DNA of 64,000 bases from Nonomuraea turcica. Lineage in GTDB: Bacteria; Actinomycetota; Actinomycetes; Streptosporangiales; Streptosporangiaceae. Positions 7,202-14,897 of the stretch are shown here, one piece after another (position 1 is the stretch's first letter; each line of letters starts with the position of its first letter). The DNA is taken from NCBI RefSeq assembly GCF_030718205.1, contig NZ_JAUZQF010000004.1:186001-250000 (forward strand). The letters are read 5' to 3'. The notes under the pieces were generated by a model. The model did no database searches and was not told the origin of the DNA. It worked only from the letters and a program-made list of their open reading frames with translations. A program made the position numbers and the translations under genes.

Positions 7202-9403
7202 GTGGCCTCGATAAAGGGAATATTCAAAAACCTCCTGGACCGTCCAGGAGGCGTGCCCTTGACGGGCTACCAGAAGACCGTCAAGGCGGCTGACGCTCGC
7301 GCCGAGCGGGTGGCGAAGCTTGACGAGCTGCCCAAACCGGACATGGGCGACCCGGCCGAGTTCTGCGCCGTCGCGCGGGAGGCCGCCGACCGGACCCTCG
7401 GGCTGCGGCCATATGACGTGCAGTTGCTCGGCACGCTCGCGCTGCTCGACGGGAAGGTCGCCGAGATGGCGACCGGCGAAGGCAAGACGCTGGCCGGCGC
7501 CATGGCCGCGGCGGGCTACGCGCTGCAGGGCAAGCGCGTGCACGTGATCTCCGTCAACGACTACCTGGCCAGGCGCGACGCCGAATGGATGGGGCCGTTC
7601 TACGAGGCGCTCGGGGTGAGCGTGGGCTGGATCGGTCAAAACTCCACGCCGGACGAGCGGCGCGCGGCGTACGCGAAGGACGTCACCTACGGGCCGGTCA
7701 GCGAGATCGGGTTCGACGTGCTGCGCGACCGGATCCGTACGGACGCGAGCGAGATCATCGTGCCCGCGCCCGAGGTCGCGCTGATCGACGAGGCCGACTC
7801 CGTGCTGGTCGACGAGGCCAGGGTGCCGCTGGTGATGGCCGGCTCCACCGACCCCGGCAACGCGGTGCCGGAGATGGCGGCCCTGGTCAGGCAGCTCGTC
7901 CGGGGCTACCACTACGAGATCGACGAGCAGGCCCGCAACGTCTACCTCACCCCCAAGGGCGCCGACAGCGTGGAAAACCTCCTCGGCGTCGAGCTCTACG
8001 ACGAGCACGAGCCGGGCACGCTGATCGAGCTCAACCTGGCCCTGCACGCCCACGCGCTGCTGGCCCGCGATGTCGACTACATCGTGCGCGACGGCAAGGT
8101 GCAGCTGATCAACCCCTCGCGCGGCCGGGTGGCGCTGCTGCAGCGCTGGCCCAACGGCCTGCAGGCGGCCGTGGAGGCCAAGGAGGCGCTGCCGCCCAGC
8201 GAGAAGGGCGAGATCCTCGACTCGATCACCGTGCAGGGCCTGATCCGCCGCTACCCGCAGATCTGCGGCATGACCGGCACCGCCGTGGCCGTCAGCGAGC
8301 AGCTGGGCGAGTTCTACGGGCTCAAGGTCGCCGTGATCCCGTCCAACCGGCCGTGTGTCAGGAAGGACGAGCCGGACCGCATCTATCCGACCGTGCCCGA
8401 CAAGGACGCCGCGCTGGTCGAGGAGATCCAGGAGGCGCACGCAACGGGCCGGCCGATCCTCATCGGCACGCTCGACGTGGCCGAGTCGGAAAACCTCGCC
8501 AAGCTGCTGCAGCGGCGTGGCCTGGAGCCGGTCGTGCTCAACGCCAAGAACGACGCCGAAGAGGCCGCGATCATCGCCAAGGCCGGCGAGCGCGACGCGA
8601 TCACCGTCTCCACCCAGATGGCCGGCCGCGGCACCGACATCCGGCTCGGCGAGGGCGTGGCCGAGCTCGGCGGGCTCTACGTGATCGGCTCAGGACGCCA
8701 CGCCAGCAGCCGGCTCGACGACCAGCTCCGGGGCCGCGCCGGCCGCCAGGGCGACCCCGGCGGCTCGGTGTTCTTCGTCAGCACGCAGGACGATCTGATC
8801 ACCCAGTTCGTCCCCGACGAGCGCCCGCCTGCCGCGGACGCCGACGGGGTCGTGCGTCACCGGCGCGGCGCCTACCTCGTGGGCCACGCCCAGCGCGTCG
8901 CCGAGGGCGTCAACCTGGAGATCCACCGCAACACGTGGCGCTACACCCGGCTGCTGGAGCACCAGCGCGAGCTGATCCTCGAGTGGCGTGACAAGGTCCT
9001 GCACGGCGACGCCGCCGCCAAGGCCCTGGCCGTGGCCGATCCCGAGCGCTGGGCGGAGCTGCCCGAGGACACCAGGGACGAGACGGCCCGCCAGATCGTG
9101 CTGCACGCCATCGACACCTGCTGGACCGAGCACCTGGCGTTCCTGACGGACCTGCGCGAGGGCATCCACCTGCGGGCGCTGGGCCGGATGAGCCCTATCG
9201 ACGAGTTCCAACGGGAGGCCGTGGCTGAGTACAAATCGCTGCTCGCCGAGGTGGAGCGGCGGTCGCTGGAGTCGTTCGAGTCGCCGGAGCGGGAGCTGAG
9301 GCGGCCGCAGGCGACGTGGACCTATCTGGTGCAGGACAACCCGTTCGGCACGGAATGGGACCGCATCCTCCGGAGGGTCACCGCGGCCACGCGGCGCGGC
9401 TAG
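7202..9403 (+). CDS. secA2: Accessory Sec translocase ATPase SecA2
   Basis: 733 residues from GTG 7202, which follows GGAGGA; the upstream in-frame extension is unsupported. SecA motor hallmarks are present: Walker A 'MATGEGKTLAG' (TGEGKT at 91-96), DEAD box 'LIDEADSVLVDEAR' (196-199), and the NBD2 motif TQMAGRGTDIRLGEGV. The protein is shorter than housekeeping SecA (~900+) and lacks the C-terminal Cys-rich zinc tail, as expected for actinobacterial SecA2. SecA2 powers export of a small set of proteins through SecYEG. No SecY2 or accessory partners lie nearby. It is followed by a convergent gene whose stop codon overlaps. Confidence 0.9.
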   Translation: MASIKGIFKNLLDRPGGVPLTGYQKTVKAADARAERVAKLDELPKPDMGDPAEFCAVAREAADRTLGLRPYDVQLLGTLALLDGKVAEMATGEGKTLAGAMAAAGYALQGKRVHVISVNDYLARRDAEWMGPFYEALGVSVGWIGQNSTPDERRAAYAKDVTYGPVSEIGFDVLRDRIRTDASEIIVPAPEVALIDEADSVLVDEARVPLVMAGSTDPGNAVPEMAALVRQLVRGYHYEIDEQARNVYLTPKGADSVENLLGVELYDEHEPGTLIELNLALHAHALLARDVDYIVRDGKVQLINPSRGRVALLQRWPNGLQAAVEAKEALPPSEKGEILDSITVQGLIRRYPQICGMTGTAVAVSEQLGEFYGLKVAVIPSNRPCVRKDEPDRIYPTVPDKDAALVEEIQEAHATGRPILIGTLDVAESENLAKLLQRRGLEPVVLNAKNDAEEAAIIAKAGERDAITVSTQMAGRGTDIRLGEGVAELGGLYVIGSGRHASSRLDDQLRGRAGRQGDPGGSVFFVSTQDDLITQFVPDERPPAADADGVVRHRRGAYLVGHAQRVAEGVNLEIHRNTWRYTRLLEHQRELILEWRDKVLHGDAAAKALAVADPERWAELPEDTRDETARQIVLHAIDTCWTEHLAFLTDLREGIHLRALGRMSPIDEFQREAVAEYKSLLAEVERRSLESFESPERELRRPQATWTYLVQDNPFGTEWDRILRRVTAATRRG

Positions 9404-9996
9404 GGCCACTTGGGGTCGCCGGACGGCTCGACCGGCCCGTTGAGCACGCCGAGCCGCTCCAGCAGGGTGATGAACGTGGCCGCGTACGGCGAGTCCGCGG
9501 TCACGGCCGCCACGCGCGGCCAGTCGACCTGCTCGCGCATCGCGCGCACCTGGGCCAGCAGCGCCCCGTAGTCGCAGGCGTGCTCCGACAGCGGCAGCAG
9601 CCACGAGATCACCAGGTCGGTGGCCTCCAGCACGGGCACGATCACCGCCGACGCCTTCAGCGGCTCGGCCCGGTCGAGCAGCTCGTCGGTGATCGGCAGG
9701 TCGGACACCCGGTAGATCAGGTCCACCAGCCGGCCCTCGTCGTACGCCTTGACCAGCCAGTCCTCGGGCGGCTTGGCGGTCTGGAACCCGATCGCCCGCA
9801 GTGCCTCAAGGGCGGCGGGCACGTCGTGCTCGGTGAGTACGAAGTCCACATCGTGCAGCGAGGGCGCGGCGCCCCTCGCGTACGCGGCGCAGCCCCCGGC
9901 CAGCGCGAACTTCACTCCGGCATCCTTCAGCCCGGAGCTGGCACGCTTGAGCGTGTCAAGGATGGCGTCGGTGACCGCGTGGCCATGGCTACTCAT
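9400..9996 (-). CDS. Nucleotidyltransferase-fold protein
   Basis: 198 residues. The central segment KFALAGGCAAYARGAAPSLHDVDFVL matches the minimal nucleotidyltransferase pattern, a Gly-rich helix turn followed by the metal-binding 'hDhD' strand (HDVDF). A helical C-terminal part follows. Related proteins include AbiEii/MNT-type antitoxin-toxin components and lincosamide-type nucleotidyltransferases. I see no partner gene that would make it a toxin-antitoxin pair. Its TAG stop overlaps the SecA2 TAG through a shared CTAG palindrome (9400-9403). Confidence 0.72.
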   Translation of the reverse strand: MSSHGHAVTDAILDTLKRASSGLKDAGVKFALAGGCAAYARGAAPSLHDVDFVLTEHDVPAALEALRAIGFQTAKPPEDWLVKAYDEGRLVDLIYRVSDLPITDELLDRAEPLKASAVIVPVLEATDLVISWLLPLSEHACDYGALLAQVRAMREQVDWPRVAAVTADSPYAATFITLLERLGVLNGPVEPSGDPKWP

Positions 9997-10106
9997 GTGG
10001 TCGGGCTACCCAAACGGTCACCGAGTAGACGTTTGCACGCGCGCGCCTGAGGCCAGGCGACGACGACGGCGGATCAAGGCCGGGCGGTGGTTGCGGCGGA
10101 AGGCGG

Positions 10107-11129
10107 TCACGGCGGCGCCGACGTGGCGCGGCGGAGGGCGGTCGCGGCGGCGCCGGCGGCCGCGGCGCCGGCCAGCGCGAGCAGGACCGGGCCGCGGTGC
10201 CGGGACAGCCACAGCTGCGGGCTGCGCCCATGGGAGCGCTGGTCGAACGCGCCGTGCGCGCCGTAGTCCGTGCTTTCATCCGCCGGCTCCCACAAGTTGG
10301 ACACCCCGCTCGGAGGCTTCTCGTCCGTCTGCTGGGAGCGGATCCCGGTGCGGGCCACATACCGGTCCACCAATGCCGGCGCCACCCGCTGTGCCAGCAG
10401 GGTGGCGACGGTGGGGGCGCCGACCCAGTATTCCTTGCGCTCGGGATGCTCGGCCGCGTACACGATGGCCTTGGCCGCGACCTCCGGCTGGTAGATCGGC
10501 GGCACCGGCTGCGGGTGGCGGCGGAGCTTGGACAGCACCCAGTCGAACTGCGGGGTGTTGAGCGCGGGCAGCTGCACCAGCGTGATGTGGATGTCGCTGC
10601 GGTCGGCCATCAGCTCCGTGCGGACCGACTCCGTGAATCCCTTGATCGCGTGCTTGGCACCGCAGTACGCCGACTGCAGCGGGATGCCGCGCTGCGCCAA
10701 CGCCGAGCCCGCCTGCACGATGGCGCCCGCGTTACGCGGGCGCATGAGGTCCAGGGCGACCTTGGTGCCCCAGACGTACCCCAGGTACGTGACCGCTGTG
10801 GTGCGCTCGTACTCCTCCGGGGTGATGTCAGTGAATTTGGCGAAAACGCTGGAGAAGGCGGCGTTGATCCAGACCACGATGGGCCCCTGCTCCGTCTCAA
10901 TGCGCTCGGCCGCCTGTCTCACCTGGTCGTAGTCCGCCACGTCCGCCTCGTACACCTGGCCGCTGCCGCCCGCGACGCCCACGTCCACGGCGGCGGCTCC
11001 CAGCCCCGTCGTCCCACGTGCGATCAATGCCACCTCCGCGCCCTGCTGCCCCAATTCGCGCGCGACCGCCCGGCCGACTCCGCCACTCGCGCCCGTCACC
11101 ACCACAACTCGCCCGCGAAGTGGTGCCAT
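10107..11129 (-). CDS. Short-chain dehydrogenase with C-terminal membrane anchor
   Basis: 340 residues, longer than a classical SDR (~250). The N-terminal NAD(P) motif VVVTGASGGVGRAVA and the catalytic 'YCGAK' (YxxxK, with upstream Ser in AGSALAQ) are present, so it should be an active oxidoreductase. After about residue 250 come a linker and a hydrophobic Ala/Gly-rich helix (PVLLALAGAAAAGAAATAL), which suggests membrane tethering. It lies seven bases after a small membrane protein gene on the same strand, probably one operon. Substrate unknown. Confidence 0.85.
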   Translation of the reverse strand: MAPLRGRVVVVTGASGGVGRAVARELGQQGAEVALIARGTTGLGAAAVDVGVAGGSGQVYEADVADYDQVRQAAERIETEQGPIVVWINAAFSSVFAKFTDITPEEYERTTAVTYLGYVWGTKVALDLMRPRNAGAIVQAGSALAQRGIPLQSAYCGAKHAIKGFTESVRTELMADRSDIHITLVQLPALNTPQFDWVLSKLRRHPQPVPPIYQPEVAAKAIVYAAEHPERKEYWVGAPTVATLLAQRVAPALVDRYVARTGIRSQQTDEKPPSGVSNLWEPADESTDYGAHGAFDQRSHGRSPQLWLSRHRGPVLLALAGAAAAGAAATALRRATSAPP

Positions 11130-11136
11130 GTCGAGA

Positions 11137-11394
11137 TCAGCCCGCCTCTCCGTTGCTCCGCCGGCTCTGACGCCGTACGGCCAGGATGATGTCGACCACC
11201 GTGGCCACGGCCAGCGCGATGGCGATCCCCGTCATCACGGGCGCCCCGGTGATGACGCCCAGCACCGCGAACGCGAACGCGCACACCAGCATGAACGAGC
11301 CCACCCTGATGTGGACCACGTCGCGCGGTGTGGCCGGCACCATGGCGTGGCCTTTACGGTCCCGCTCCTCGTGCCACTCTCCCTTATCAGCCAT
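11137..11394 (-). CDS. Small two-helix membrane protein
   Basis: 85 residues from ATG 11394, preceded by AGGTGAG. A charged N-terminus (MADKGEWHEERDRKGH) precedes two hydrophobic segments around residues 31-52 and 54-73 and a basic tail (RRQSRRSNGEAG), consistent with an inner-membrane hairpin with positive residues in the cytoplasm. No recognised domain. It sits just before the membrane-anchored SDR gene (7 bases), suggesting the two act together at the membrane. Confidence 0.7.
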   Translation of the reverse strand: MADKGEWHEERDRKGHAMVPATPRDVVHIRVGSFMLVCAFAFAVLGVITGAPVMTGIAIALAVATVVDIILAVRRQSRRSNGEAG

Positions 11395-11448
11395 GGCGCT
11401 CACCTGCCCTTCCTGTTTGCCGCCTAACGTCCGGGGTAGCGGCCCCTC

Positions 11449-12456
11449 GTGCCGGAGCTGCATCTCAGTGACCAGAGTGAGCCGGGGATCGTGCGGCGGC
11501 GCCGTGGGCGCGGATTCAGCTACGAAGGGCCGGACGGGCGCCCGGTATACGACCGCGCGACGCTGGCGCGGATCAAGGCGCTGGCCATCCCTCCGGCCTG
11601 GAGCGACGTGTGGATCTGCACGTCGCTGTACGGGCACCTGCAGGCCGTCGGCACGGACGCGGCCGGCCGCAGGCAGTACCGCTACCACGACGTATGGCGC
11701 GAGCAGCAGGACCGGGCCAAGTTCGACCGGGTGCTGGACGTGGCCGAACAGCTGCCGGCGTTCAGGAAGGTCGTGGACGACCAGCTCGACGGGCGTGGCC
11801 TGACCAGGCAGCGGGTGCTGGCGGCGGCCGCACGCCTGCTGGAGATCGGTTTCTTCCGCATCGGCGGCGAGAGCTACGACACCTATGGCCTGGCCACGCT
11901 CAGGATGGAGCACGTCACCTGCGCCAACGGCATGGTCACCTGCTCCTACCAGGCCAAGGGCGACGTCCTGCGGGAGGTGGAGGTGGCCGACCCGGGAGCG
12001 TGCGCGGTGCTGCGCTCGCTCAAGGCCCTCGGCGTGGACGGCGAGCTGCTGCGTTACCGGCACGCGGGCGGCTGGTCCGACATCAGGAGCGAGGACATCA
12101 ACGACTACCTCCACGAAACCATCGGTTACGAGGTCACGGCCAAGGACTTTCGCACCTGGCACGCCACGGTCCTGGCGGCCGTGGGGCTGGCGGTGTCCAG
12201 ACCGGCCGCGTTGGAGGGGCCGGCCAAGAGGCAGAGAGCGGTCACCCGCGTCATGCGGGAGGTCGCCGAGTACCTGGGCAACACCCCCACCGTGGCCCGC
12301 GCGTCGTACGTGGACCCGCGGGTCGTGGAGGCCTACGACCAGGACAAGACCATCGCCGCGGCGCTGACCGAGCTGGGCGCGGACGCCGACTTCGGGCAAC
12401 TGGCGACGGCGGGCCCGGTGGAACGGGCGGTCATAGAGCTGATTCGTACCGTTTGA
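11449..12456 (+). CDS. DNA topoisomerase IB (poxvirus-like type)
   Basis: 335 residues, GTG start with a poor ribosome binding site. The N-terminal region GIVRRRRGRGFSYEG and 'KALAIPPAWSDVWICTSLYGHLQAVGTD' match bacterial TopIB. The C-terminal catalytic domain contains FRIGGESY and YQAKGD, and ends with the active-site Tyr in TVARASYVDP (Tyr287). The enzyme relaxes supercoils by a 3'-phosphotyrosyl intermediate. Many actinobacteria carry it as a second relaxing enzyme. It is first in a rightward run with a BON protein and a metallophosphoesterase, separated by a 14-base palindrome. Confidence 0.88.
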   Translation: MPELHLSDQSEPGIVRRRRGRGFSYEGPDGRPVYDRATLARIKALAIPPAWSDVWICTSLYGHLQAVGTDAAGRRQYRYHDVWREQQDRAKFDRVLDVAEQLPAFRKVVDDQLDGRGLTRQRVLAAAARLLEIGFFRIGGESYDTYGLATLRMEHVTCANGMVTCSYQAKGDVLREVEVADPGACAVLRSLKALGVDGELLRYRHAGGWSDIRSEDINDYLHETIGYEVTAKDFRTWHATVLAAVGLAVSRPAALEGPAKRQRAVTRVMREVAEYLGNTPTVARASYVDPRVVEAYDQDKTIAAALTELGADADFGQLATAGPVERAVIELIRTV

Positions 12457-12462
12457 GCGGTT

Positions 12463-12476
12463 CATGCCCGGGCATG
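12463..12476. repeat. 14-base perfect palindrome after the topoisomerase gene
   Basis: CATGCCCGGGCATG lies seven bases after the topoisomerase stop and about 25 bases before the BON-protein ATG. It could be a short hairpin or a protein site. No T-run follows it. Confidence 0.4.
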
Positions 12477-12501
12477 CGGCGACAGAAGAAGGAGGCGAGC
12501 G

Positions 12502-12750
12502 ATGGAAGCTCCGCAGTACGTCGCGGCCCGCGTCCAGCAGGCGCTGGCCGAGGACGGACGCACACACGAGCTCGGCATTCGCGTGGATATAAGAGGCGAC
12601 CAGCTGTTCCTGCGGGGGCAGGTGAGCGGAGCCGAGCAGCGCGAACGGCTCGGCCAGGTGGCACACGAGGCGGCACCCGAGCTCCGCGTGCACAACGAGA
12701 TCAAGGTCGTGGACTTCAGCGAGCCAGGAGAGGATGAGCACCTTGATTGA
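12502..12750 (+). CDS. BON domain protein
   Basis: 82 residues, ATG after GAAGGAGG. A single BON fold (alpha/beta): RVQQALAEDGRTHELGIRVDIRGDQLFLRGQVSGAEQRERLGQVA, with the conserved central Gly (LRGQV). BON domains bind phospholipid or hydrophobic surfaces and occur in osmotic-stress proteins. There is no signal peptide, so it is cytoplasmic. Its 3' end overlaps the metallophosphoesterase gene by 17 bases, implying translational coupling. Confidence 0.85.
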   Translation: MEAPQYVAARVQQALAEDGRTHELGIRVDIRGDQLFLRGQVSGAEQRERLGQVAHEAAPELRVHNEIKVVDFSEPGEDEHLD

Positions 12751-13474
12751 CCTGCGCATAGCGGCCGTGGGAGACATCCACCTGGGAGAGGACCAACGCG
12801 GCCAATACCGCAAGAAACTTGCGGGTATCGAGGACCGGGCCGACGTGTTCCTGCTGGCCGGGGACCTGACCAGGCACGGCACGCTGGAGGAGGGCAAGGT
12901 GGTGGCCGACGAACTGCGCGACCTGCCCATCCCGGTCGTCGCGGTGCTCGGCAACCACGACTACCACTCGGACCTGCAGTACGAGATCGCCGGCGAGCTC
13001 CGCGACGCCGGGGTCGTCGTGCTCGACGACGACGGCGCGGTGGTCGAGTGCGGTGAGCACAAGCTGGGCGTGGTCGGCGGCAAGGGCTTCGGCGGCGGGT
13101 ACGCCGGAAAGTGCGCGAGCGAGTTCGGCGAGCGCGAGATCAAGAACTTCGTGGCCCACACCCGCTACATCGCCGAGGCGTGGAAGGTCGCGCTGAAGGA
13201 GATCGTCGCCGACCACCGCGTCGTGGTGTCCCACTACTCACCGATCAAGGAGACGCTGGAGGGCGAGCCGCCGGAGATCTACCCCTTCCTCGGCAGCTAC
13301 CTGCTGGCCGAGGCGGTCGACACGGCCGGCGCCGACCTGATCGTGCACGGGCACGCGCACAAGGGCAGTGAGAAGGGCATGACCCCGGGCGGCATCAGGG
13401 TGCGCAACGTGGCGTTGCCGGTGCTGCGCCGGGCCTACGGCATCTACTCCATGGGCGAATCAGAGCATTTCTAG
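12734..13474 (+). CDS. Metallophosphoesterase (calcineurin-like)
   Basis: 246 residues. The five metal-binding signatures of the superfamily are visible: GDIHL (residues 13-17), LLAGDLTRHG, VLGNHDYH, VVVSHYSP and VHGHAHKG. It should be an active di-metal phosphatase or phosphodiesterase in the cytoplasm, with unknown substrate. It is translationally coupled to the BON protein upstream. An 11-base-pair inverted repeat 38 bases after the stop probably ends the transcript. Confidence 0.88.
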   Translation: MSTLIDLRIAAVGDIHLGEDQRGQYRKKLAGIEDRADVFLLAGDLTRHGTLEEGKVVADELRDLPIPVVAVLGNHDYHSDLQYEIAGELRDAGVVVLDDDGAVVECGEHKLGVVGGKGFGGGYAGKCASEFGEREIKNFVAHTRYIAEAWKVALKEIVADHRVVVSHYSPIKETLEGEPPEIYPFLGSYLLAEAVDTAGADLIVHGHAHKGSEKGMTPGGIRVRNVALPVLRRAYGIYSMGESEHF

Positions 13475-13511
13475 AGGACCTGTCCGGCGGAGTCCGGCAA
13501 AACTGGGAGAA

Positions 13512-13544
13512 CCGCTGGACCGTTCTCGAGGATCGGTCCAGCGG
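13512..13544. terminator. Perfect 11-bp inverted repeat between convergent genes
   Basis: CCGCTGGACCG (13512-13522) and CGGTCCAGCGG (13534-13544) are separated by TTCTCGAGGAT. The repeat lies between the ends of the metallophosphoesterase and the small hydrophobic gene. Strong stem, no U-tract on either strand: a bidirectional terminator of the actinobacterial type is likely. Confidence 0.6.
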
Positions 13545-13576
13545 CGGAGATAAGGGGGACCGGATTGCCGGCGCCC

Positions 13577-13726
13577 CTAGACATTGAAGATGCTGATCCC
13601 GCCGGGCCCGACCAGGAAACCGAGGACGATCAGGACGATCCCCCAGAGAAGGTCGCGCCGCGCCAGAATCACGTAGATCCCGGCGATGACGAGAATGACC
13701 GCGATGATCCAGAGCAAAGTAGCCAT
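13577..13726 (-). CDS. Small hydrophobic GPGG-motif protein
   Basis: 49 residues from ATG 13726. Two hydrophobic helices, MATLLWIIAVILVIAGIYVI and DLLWGIVLIVLGFLV, end in GPGGISIF. This small membrane protein type with a C-terminal GPGG motif recurs in actinobacteria, often as stress-responsive proteins of unknown role. Alone and divergent from the F420 oxidoreductase. Confidence 0.75.
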   Translation of the reverse strand: MATLLWIIAVILVIAGIYVILARRDLLWGIVLIVLGFLVGPGGISIFNV

Positions 13727-13796
13727 GGGCTGCAACTGCCCTCGGGGCCCGCTACTTAACATGTTTTCCCCCGCCGCAAGGGGCAGGGAAAAACGT

Positions 13797-14750
13797 ATGA
13801 CGACATTCGGCTATTTCCTGTCTTGCGAGGAACACGGCCCCAAAGAGCTGGTACGGCAGGCCAAGGCTGCCGAACGCGCCGGCTTCGAGGCCCTGTGGAT
13901 CTCCGATCACTTCCACCCGTGGCTGGACGAGCAAGGCGAGTCGCCGTTCGTCTGGTCCGTGATCGGCGCCCTGGCCGAGGCCACGTCGCTGCCCATCACC
14001 ACCGCAGTGACGTGCCCGCTCATCCGCACCCATCCGGTCGTCATCGCGCAGGCCACGGCCACCACGGCGGCACTGACCGGCGGCCGCTTCCGGCTCGGCG
14101 TGGGCACCGGCGAGGCGCTCAACGAGCACGTGATCGAGTCCCGCTGGCCGCCGCTCGCCGAGCGCCTGGAGATGCTGGAGGAGGCCGTCGCGCTGATGCG
14201 GGAGCTGTTCACCGGCAAGCTGGTCACCCACCGGGGCGAGCATTACCGGGTGGACACCGCCCGGCTCTACACCCTGCCGGACGAGCCGGCGCCCATCCTC
14301 ATGTCGGGGTTCGGCGAGAAGTCCACGGCGCTGGCCGGGCGCATCGCCGACGGCTACATCTCCACCGGCCCGAACGCCGAGTCCGTCCAGGCGTTCCGCC
14401 AGGCCGGCGGCGCGGGCAAGCCGACGCTCGGCGGGCTCAAGGCCTGCTACGCCGCCGATGAGGGGTCCGCGCGGAAGACTGTGCACCGCCTGTGGCCCAC
14501 GCAGGGCATCAAGGGCGAGGCCTCACAGCTCCTTCCGCTGCCGCGCCACTTCGAGCAGATCGCGCAGTCGGTCACCGAGGACGAGGCTGTCAACGGCAGC
14601 CCGGTCGGCCCGGACCCCGAGGTCCACGTCCAGGCGATCAGGCAGTACGTGGACGCGGGGTTCAGCGAGGTGTACGTCAGCCAGATCGGCGACGAGCAGG
14701 ACGCGTTCTTCGACTTCTACGCGCGCGAGATCCTGCCACGGGTCCGCTAG
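13797..14750 (+). CDS. F420-dependent LLM-class oxidoreductase
   Basis: 317 residues from ATG 13797, with GGGCAGGGA upstream; that site can pair with TTTTCCC at 13764-13770. The opening TTFGYFLSCEEHGPKELV and LWISDHFHPWLDEQGESPFVW, then GRFRLGVGTGEALNEHV, match the F420-dependent glucose-6-phosphate dehydrogenase-like branch of luciferase-like oxidoreductases. It binds coenzyme F420 in a TIM barrel and moves a hydride. The substrate is not known for this subgroup. It supports an F420-making actinobacterial host. Confidence 0.87.
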   Translation: MTTFGYFLSCEEHGPKELVRQAKAAERAGFEALWISDHFHPWLDEQGESPFVWSVIGALAEATSLPITTAVTCPLIRTHPVVIAQATATTAALTGGRFRLGVGTGEALNEHVIESRWPPLAERLEMLEEAVALMRELFTGKLVTHRGEHYRVDTARLYTLPDEPAPILMSGFGEKSTALAGRIADGYISTGPNAESVQAFRQAGGAGKPTLGGLKACYAADEGSARKTVHRLWPTQGIKGEASQLLPLPRHFEQIAQSVTEDEAVNGSPVGPDPEVHVQAIRQYVDAGFSEVYVSQIGDEQDAFFDFYAREILPRVR

Positions 14751-14897
14751 CCCGGTTTCACGCGGACCAGCGGGCGGCCGGCGTGCGACGACGGGGCAGG
14801 TGCGGGCCACGGGTCCGGCGCGTGTTCCGGGGAGCGGGATGGGTCGAGTTAAGCGGGCCGGAGGGGGTAGGCGGCCAGGAACCGTCTCGAGGAGGTC

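Noticed and set aside
9400..9996. Nucleotidyltransferase-fold protein considered as half of an AbiE-like toxin-antitoxin pair
   Set aside because: No second small partner gene overlaps or adjoins it on the same strand.
11137..12954. A 605-codon open frame on the minus strand across the topoisomerase IB region
   Set aside because: Only its last 85 codons look like a protein; the rest is low-complexity antisense of the conserved topoisomerase and BON genes, a high-GC third-position artefact.
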